A stretch of 35,931 nt of DNA, from the NCBI GenBank assembly GCA_020629575.1, contig JAHDDB010000004.1, positions 1 through 35,931 on the forward strand, written 5' to 3'. The translations under genes were made by a program, and so were the position numbers. The notes under the pieces were generated by a model. That model searched no databases. It had not been told where the DNA came from and worked only from the letters and a program-made list of their open reading frames with translations. This DNA is from Caedibacter sp. (GTDB taxonomy: Bacteria; Pseudomonadota; Gammaproteobacteria; Francisellales; Francisellaceae). This document shows positions 30,609-35,931 of this stretch, in pieces. Numbering within the stretch: the first letter of the stretch is position 1; each line of letters starts with the position of its first letter.

Positions 30609-31067
30609 AGCAACGAGGCGTTGAAGCCTTCGTCTGATATATAAAGTAATTATCCAATCATATCGGACTTATTAGGGATAATCTAGCACAACTCACTAAG
30701 ATCGCTTGATTGGTGACACATCAAAGAATAAATAAAGACACAAAAAAGATCATTTATAAATCGAATCATGACGGCAAAATAAATACTTCTACAGAGATCC
30801 ACTATCAGGCTTGCCATCTTATTTATATTAGGGGTACGATAATTACCGACAAGGACATAAGAATATCTGATAACACTTTAATCATATAGCCTACAGCAGA
30901 TTCATCATTCTGCTCTTTCGCGTATGAGATGTTGTTGCGATAATGTTAAAGAAGTCATCAATTGGGTTGTTATGCAGTGAAACCACAAAAAACAAACGCA
31001 TAGTATGCCACCCTTTTGATCACAATAATTCTAACCATATCTATGGTAGGGTAATAAGGAGATAGAC

Positions 31068-32111
31068 GTGTTACAGCCAGATAAGCAAAATAAGTTTGAT
31101 AACAAAGCAAATAATGTCATTAACACACTCACAAATGACTATATTGAAGATAACGACAATGAAGATGCCAAGAACACTAGTTATGCACTAGATAGTTCTA
31201 TTGATGATGATAATGGTGAAGATGACAGCGCATTTAATAATGCAGAGATTGGCGCCCATGACTTCTCACACACAGACAATGACGCCACGCGCATGTACCT
31301 TGTTGATATTGGTTTTAGACCTTTACTAACAAAAGATGAGGAGTTCTATTATGCTCAAAAAGTACAACAAGGTGATTTAAAAGCAAAGAACATCATGATT
31401 GAAAGTAATTTACGTCTTGTTGTGAAAATTGCCAAACGTTATAAGCCACGTGGTAACAGCTTAAGCTTTCTTGATTTGATTGCTGAAGGCAATCTTGGTT
31501 TAATTCGCGCTGTTGAAAAATTTGATCCTGAGTTAGGTTGGCGCTTCTCAACCTATGCGACTTGGTGGATACGTCAGAATATTGAACGCGCACTATTAAA
31601 TCACCAACGCACAATTCGCGTTCCTGTTCATATATTAAAAGAGCTCAATGTTTATTTACGTGCAGCAACAGAGCTGACTAAGCTTCTTGATCATGAGCCA
31701 TCCCCTGAAGAAATTGCTGAGTTTATTGATCGCCCTGTTGAAGATATCCGCAAAATCCTCACCTCAACAGTGCCAATGGATTCACTAGATGATGCCTATG
31801 ATGATTCCAATCGTAGCATGCTTGAGACAATTGCTGATGAGCAAACCAGTGATCCGGAGGATATCCACTTACATCAAAAAGCAGCTCAGTTTATTGACCA
31901 ATGGCTTGATGAATTAAGCGACAATCAACGCGCTGTGTTATCAATGCGTTTTGGTCTACGCGGCTATGATATCCAGACGTTAGAAGAAACAGGCTCACAA
32001 ATTGGGTTGACGCGTGAGCGCGTACGCCAAATTCAGGTTGATGCATTACGCCGCCTAAAAGTAATTGCTGCGGCTAATAACATTGATGCCAATCTATTCT
32101 CTAAACAATAA
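31068..32111 (+). CDS. rpoS: RpoS-like sigma-70 family factor
   Basis: GTG start after [116 protein letters not shown]-terminal region 4 HTH. Confidence 0.88.
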   Translation: MLQPDKQNKFDNKANNVINTLTNDYIEDNDNEDAKNTSYALDSSIDDDNGEDDSAFNNAEIGAHDFSHTDNDATRMYLVDIGFRPLLTKDEEFYYAQKVQQGDLKAKNIMIESNLRLVVKIAKRYKPRGNSLSFLDLIAEGNLGLIRAVEKFDPELGWRFSTYATWWIRQNIERALLNHQRTIRVPVHILKELNVYLRAATELTKLLDHEPSPEEIAEFIDRPVEDIRKILTSTVPMDSLDDAYDDSNRSMLETIADEQTSDPEDIHLHQKAAQFIDQWLDELSDNQRAVLSMRFGLRGYDIQTLEETGSQIGLTRERVRQIQVDALRRLKVIAAANNIDANLFSKQ

Positions 32112-32248
32112 TTATAAATCAATATTATAGCTTTGATAAAATTTTGTCATTTCTAGCAAGCACTGATAAAGAATAGACTGACTCTAACTTCTTGAGCACA
32201 TGATGCAAAGGAAGCATTTTGTTCATACCATTTATCAGGAGAAATATT

Positions 32249-32584
32249 ATGAAAGGCATTAAAAATATTGGATCTATTCTCGTTGTTATCGCAAGTATTT
32301 CAGGTGTTATTTTTGCAGCGACACTAATGGGCTATTCAGTTGCAATAGGTATTTGGGGGATTATCTTATCTGTCGTCTCACTACTCTTAGGCTTCCTAAC
32401 ATTCGCCAACACCAAATCAACAGTAAGCACGATATTTGTTATCACGTTTATTCTAGCCATCATTACCGCAAGCTTCTCAATCGGTGGACTTGAAAAAAGC
32501 ATGATCTTACAACTTATTGCAAGCATCATTGGCTTTATTGGTACGATTGCATTACCAAAATCATCATCTGCACACGCCATATAA
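32249..32584 (+). CDS. small hydrophobic membrane protein of unknown function
   Basis: ATG at 32249 with SD AGGAGA (better than 32219); ~111 aa, about four predicted hydrophobic helices. Confidence 0.65.
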   Translation: MKGIKNIGSILVVIASISGVIFAATLMGYSVAIGIWGIILSVVSLLLGFLTFANTKSTVSTIFVITFILAIITASFSIGGLEKSMILQLIASIIGFIGTIALPKSSSAHAI

Positions 32585-32766
32585 GACTTACCATTCCTTC
32601 CAATCTTTGGGTGTCTTTATTTGACAACCGTGGGGATATAAGCTTAAATGTGCCTCAAGAATTTTTACTTACCTGCACAAACTAAAGCAACACGAAAACA
32701 CTCTTGTTGATCTATGTCACAGTAGCGTTTTGTGCTGTTTAAATGTGCCAAATCATGGAGATCAAC

Positions 32767-34038
32767 ATGTCTGAAACTGCTGTTTTAAACATCCAACACA
32801 AAAATTTATCACTAACCCTGCCAGTTCACACCCCTGTATTAGGTCAACAAACTGTTGATGTCTCTTCTTTGGTTAAAGAAGGTTTATTCACGTATGACCC
32901 TGGCTTTCTCTCAACCGCAGCTTGTTGGTCAAAAATCACTTATATCAATGGTGGTCAAGGCGTGCTTCTGCATCGCGGCTATCCTATTGAACAATGGGTT
33001 GAGAAATCGCACTACCTAAATCTTTGCTATGCTTTATTAAATGACAAATTACCAAGCACTACTGAAGTTAATGCATTTAGTCAACGCATTTTAGATCACA
33101 TGCCTGCATGTGAGCATATTGCGCATACAATCAAGGCATTCCCGAAAGACACTCACCCGATGGCTGCTTTGATGGCTGCAGTGAGTGTAATGTCTGCAGA
33201 AAATCAAAAAACAATGAATAAGAAAGATCCTGAACAACAAATAACAATGGCAGAAAAAATCATTGCCCGTATTCCAACATTAGTTGCAATGACTTATCGC
33301 CACCGTAATGGCTTGCCTTTTATGGCACCTAAGAAATCTTTTTCATATGCTGAAAATTTCTTATATATGATGTTTGCTGATAATGAAAATTACCAACCTG
33401 ACCCATTAGCCGCACGCGCCATGGATACGATTTTCATATTGCATGCGGATCACGAGCAAAACGCATCCACTTCAACTGTACGCCTTGCTGGCTCCACAGG
33501 CACTGACCCATATGCCGCTATTGTTGCTGGTATTGCCGCTCTTTGGGGGCCTGCACACGGCGGTGCTAATGAAGCAGTTGTTAAAATGCTGGAGCAAATT
33601 GGTGATGTAAGCAATATCGATAAGTTTATTGAGCGTGCTAAAGACAAAGAAGATCCATTTAGATTGATGGGCTTTGGGCATCGCGTATACAAAAACACCG
33701 ACCCACGAGCAACTGCTATGAAAAAAGCATGTGAAAGCATCCTTAATCAAATGGGTGATAGCAATAACCCATTACTGCACATTGCCAAAAAACTTGAAGA
33801 AATCGCATTAAATGACAGCTACTTTATTGAAAGAAAATTATTCCCGAATGTTGACTTCTACTCAGGCATCATTTTAAAAGCACTAGATATCCCAACTTAT
33901 ATGTATACGCCAATTTTTGCTTTGGCGCGTACATCGGGTTGGATCTCTCAATATCTAGAAATGTACAATGATCCTGCAATGAAAATTGGACGTCCTCGCC
34001 AACTTTATATAGGTGAAAACAAAAGAGACCTTCCATAA
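32767..34038 (+). CDS. gltA: citrate synthase
   Basis: MSETAVLNIQ...; FTYDPGFLSTAACWSKITYINGGQGVLLHRGYPIE, HADHEQNASTSTVRLAGSTGTDPYAAIVAGIAALWGPAHGGANEAV, MGFGHRVYKNTDPRA. ATG 32767 has GGAG upstream. Confidence 0.97.
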   Translation: MSETAVLNIQHKNLSLTLPVHTPVLGQQTVDVSSLVKEGLFTYDPGFLSTAACWSKITYINGGQGVLLHRGYPIEQWVEKSHYLNLCYALLNDKLPSTTEVNAFSQRILDHMPACEHIAHTIKAFPKDTHPMAALMAAVSVMSAENQKTMNKKDPEQQITMAEKIIARIPTLVAMTYRHRNGLPFMAPKKSFSYAENFLYMMFADNENYQPDPLAARAMDTIFILHADHEQNASTSTVRLAGSTGTDPYAAIVAGIAALWGPAHGGANEAVVKMLEQIGDVSNIDKFIERAKDKEDPFRLMGFGHRVYKNTDPRATAMKKACESILNQMGDSNNPLLHIAKKLEEIALNDSYFIERKLFPNVDFYSGIILKALDIPTYMYTPIFALARTSGWISQYLEMYNDPAMKIGRPRQLYIGENKRDLP

Positions 34039-34105
34039 TTATTGATTAACTCTACATATTCTCTCTAGGCTATTATTTATAGCCAACATAAGTTAAGGAC
34101 AACTC

Positions 34106-34918
34106 ATGACGCTGAAAAAAATCCTTTGCAATAATCGCGAGATAAATTGTCATTATTACGCACATCACAACAGCCACATAACACTAACATTTATACATGG
34201 AATGGGTGGGCGCCAAATACAATGGCATCATCAGGTGACATTTTTCAAGCAGTTTTTTAATGTCATCACACTAGATTTACCAGGGCATGGACAAAGTCCT
34301 GTTATTACAGATAGCGGGACAAACCCTTACACACTTGATGAATATGTTAACGATATTACCCATGTTATTTCGGAGTTAGGTAGCGCTCACAATATTATCA
34401 TTGGACATTCACGAGGTGGCGCGTATGCTTATGCCACCGCTCAAAAACATCGCTTAAGCCTTAATATTACTCAGCTTATACTCATCAGCCCATCGCCATG
34501 CACCAAGCTTGATGCTGAAAACTTTGCCTTTTGGAACCAGCCTCTTGATGTCTTAGAAAGCATCCGCGACAACATGAATCAATTTTTTGCATCATCAGGC
34601 TTCCACACCGATACGCAACAAGCGCTTATTGATGAGCAAGTCAATGCCGGCAAAACTAATGATTTAGAGGTAATCAAAAAGTTAAACTTAGGGATGCATG
34701 ATATTAAAAATGCAGAAAACTTCAGCATTCCAACACTATTAATCACCTCACCTGAGGATAAAATTGTTGATACTGACAGCAGTATTAGCTTTTATCAAAA
34801 CATTAAAAACATCACATATGCGAGCATGAGCAAAAGCGGGCACTTTGCACCATTAGAAGAACCTGAGCAAATTAATAAAATTATTTTGGACTGGATACTT
34901 AATCATGCTAAAGCCTAA
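34106..34918 (+). CDS. alpha/beta hydrolase
   Basis: FIHGMGGRQIQWHHQ, LDLPGHGQSP, nucleophile elbow GHSRGG, late SGHFAPLEEPEQ. Confidence 0.88.
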   Translation: MTLKKILCNNREINCHYYAHHNSHITLTFIHGMGGRQIQWHHQVTFFKQFFNVITLDLPGHGQSPVITDSGTNPYTLDEYVNDITHVISELGSAHNIIIGHSRGGAYAYATAQKHRLSLNITQLILISPSPCTKLDAENFAFWNQPLDVLESIRDNMNQFFASSGFHTDTQQALIDEQVNAGKTNDLEVIKKLNLGMHDIKNAENFSIPTLLITSPEDKIVDTDSSISFYQNIKNITYASMSKSGHFAPLEEPEQINKIILDWILNHAKA

Positions 34919-35096
34919 AGGTGCGCCTTATGTTAGTACGCAATGGCTTTTTGATCATTTAAATCTACCACAACTCGTCATACTCGATGCGACACTCACC
35001 GATAAAAATGGATCGTGGAGTGAGTGGGGTAATAAAAAATTGCAATTACCTTTTTGCCAACAAAATCACATACTCTGCGATGCGTCGCCCAAATAA
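34905..35096 (+). pseudogene. truncated N-terminal remnant of a rhodanese-type sulfurtransferase (SseA-like)
   Basis: YVSTQWLFDHLNLPQLVILDATL resembles the start of 3-mercaptopyruvate/thiosulfate sulfurtransferases. The frame then runs into the 3' end of the convergent flavodoxin gene (from 35046) and stops; no catalytic Cys domain follows. Confidence 0.65.
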
Positions 35097-35618
35097 TTCC
35101 GCCGTTCTTTTATCACCAATCGGAGGTGTTACTTCCGGTGAGTCATTTTCTGACTGTGTCATAAGCCCCAAAGATCCGCCCATACGATTAAGTGCTTCCA
35201 AATGCCCACCATGATGCTCATTTTGCCCAGAAGTATTATCAATACCCAATGACAACCACAACATACCATGCTGACAAGCAAAAGTGCATAACTGCATTAA
35301 CACGTTAAACTTATCGCCACTTAGAGAGCCTGAATTGGTAAATCCAGCAGCAAGTTTGTCTTTCCAGCCTTTTTTTAACCAAACCTTTGATGCATCATCC
35401 ATAAACTTTTTGAACTGGTATGGCACCGAGCCCATATACGTTGGCGCACCAAAAACAATCGCTTCATAATCATTAAGCGCATCGACATCTTGCAGCTCAT
35501 CAACACTGATAAGCACCGCATGCACTTCTTTTAGAGCATTGATACCCATTCTAATATGCTCTGCTACTTTCTTAGTATGACCATAACCACTGTAATAAAC
35601 GATTGCTACATTTTTCAT
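35046..35618 (-). CDS. flavodoxin-family / WrbA-like NAD(P)H:quinone oxidoreductase
   Basis: MKNVAIVYYSGYGHTKKVAEHI FMN-binding motif, AIVFGAPTYMGSVPYQFKKFMDD, LAAGFTNSGSLSGDK. Start at 35618 preferred over 35696. Confidence 0.85.
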   Translation of the reverse strand: MKNVAIVYYSGYGHTKKVAEHIRMGINALKEVHAVLISVDELQDVDALNDYEAIVFGAPTYMGSVPYQFKKFMDDASKVWLKKGWKDKLAAGFTNSGSLSGDKFNVLMQLCTFACQHGMLWLSLGIDNTSGQNEHHGGHLEALNRMGGSLGLMTQSENDSPEVTPPIGDKRTAELFGRRIAEYVILLAKR

Positions 35619-35621
35619 GTT

Positions 35622-35640
35622 AAAAATGATATTCATTCTT
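35622..35640. promoter_or_regulatory. possible Fur box upstream of the flavodoxin-family gene
   Basis: AATGATATTCATT (35625-35637) matches 12/13 of the central Fur consensus AATGATAATCATT; 14/19 over the whole box. Confidence 0.4.
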
Positions 35641-35799
35641 AAATAAAGTATTGGGATTGTAGCATGCATTGTGCGAGATTCAACAAAGCCTCTCAAACAA
35701 AAACATGATCAGTTTGGCGCCACCAGTTTAGGGTGCATTTCAGAATCAATATCTGCTAGACTGACGCACACTAAAAATTCATATAATAAGTATTTTCTT

Positions 35800-35931
35800 A
35801 TGACTACTGATCAGCGCCCACAAAGGGTTACCTTTTTTGGGTGTTTTTTATTTCTACTTGGCAGCCTCTTCTTTATCTTGAGAGTAATCAACTTATTCGA
35901 GGTTGTTTATCAGGATTTTAATCAAGCTGAT
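35800..35931 (+). CDS. partial CDS running off the window end; N-terminal membrane segment, unknown function
   Basis: ATG at 35800, open to 35931: MTTDQRPQRVTFFGCFLFLLGSLFFILRVINLFEVVYQDFNQAD. Confidence 0.5.
   Translation, partial: MTTDQRPQRVTFFGCFLFLLGSLFFILRVINLFEVVYQDFNQAD

Noticed and set aside
33450-33750. Two minus-strand ORFs opposite gltA
   Set aside because: Shadow ORFs of the citrate synthase active-site region.
34068-34084. GGCTATTATTTATAGCC hairpin after gltA as a terminator
   Set aside because: Short AT-rich stem without a following T-tract on the plus strand; not strong enough to call.
34987-35214. 75 aa plus-strand ORF over the sulfurtransferase remnant/flavodoxin 3' end
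   Set aside because: Out-of-frame with the recognisable rhodanese remnant and antisense to the flavodoxin-family CDS.

Overview
The window is chromosomal, AT-rich and gammaproteobacterial, with a Francisella/Thiotrichales-like flavour (inferred from gene content and protein sequence, not from a search). Three blocks dominate. (1) Lysine/DAP block on the minus strand: lysC-dapB-dapA-dapD-lysA-like-M14 deacylase, a tightly overlapping operon. Upstream of lysC are a strong sigma70-like promoter and a lysine (L-box) riboswitch candidate. A LysP-like permease lies a few kb away. No classical M20-family dapE is present; an AstE/aspartoacylase-like M14 protein occupies its expected place and is a candidate non-orthologous DAP desuccinylase. 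(2) Housekeeping transcription/translation block on the minus strand: tRNA-Tyr, tRNA-Gly, tRNA-Thr, tuf, tRNA-Trp, terminator, secE, nusG, rplK, rplA, L10 leader, rplJ, rplL, attenuator, rpoB, rpoC, terminator. (3) A mixed accessory/metabolic part: DUF2608 HAD-like protein, FAD monooxygenase, POT transporter, GT2, a DUF4160/DUF2442 gene pair behind a nested inverted repeat, stand-alone trpC, DUF4124 protein, orphan QseC-like histidine kinase, rpoS-like sigma factor, small membrane protein, gltA, alpha/beta hydrolase, a truncated sulfurtransferase remnant and a flavodoxin-family gene with a possible Fur box. The observations most worth follow-up are the M14 'DapE replacement' operon under an L-box, the unusual LysA-like and DapB proteins in it, the palindromic repeat inside the operon, the DUF4160/DUF2442 pair with its candidate operator, and the sulfurtransferase gene remnant. 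I saw no CRISPR array, transposase, integrase or phage genes.
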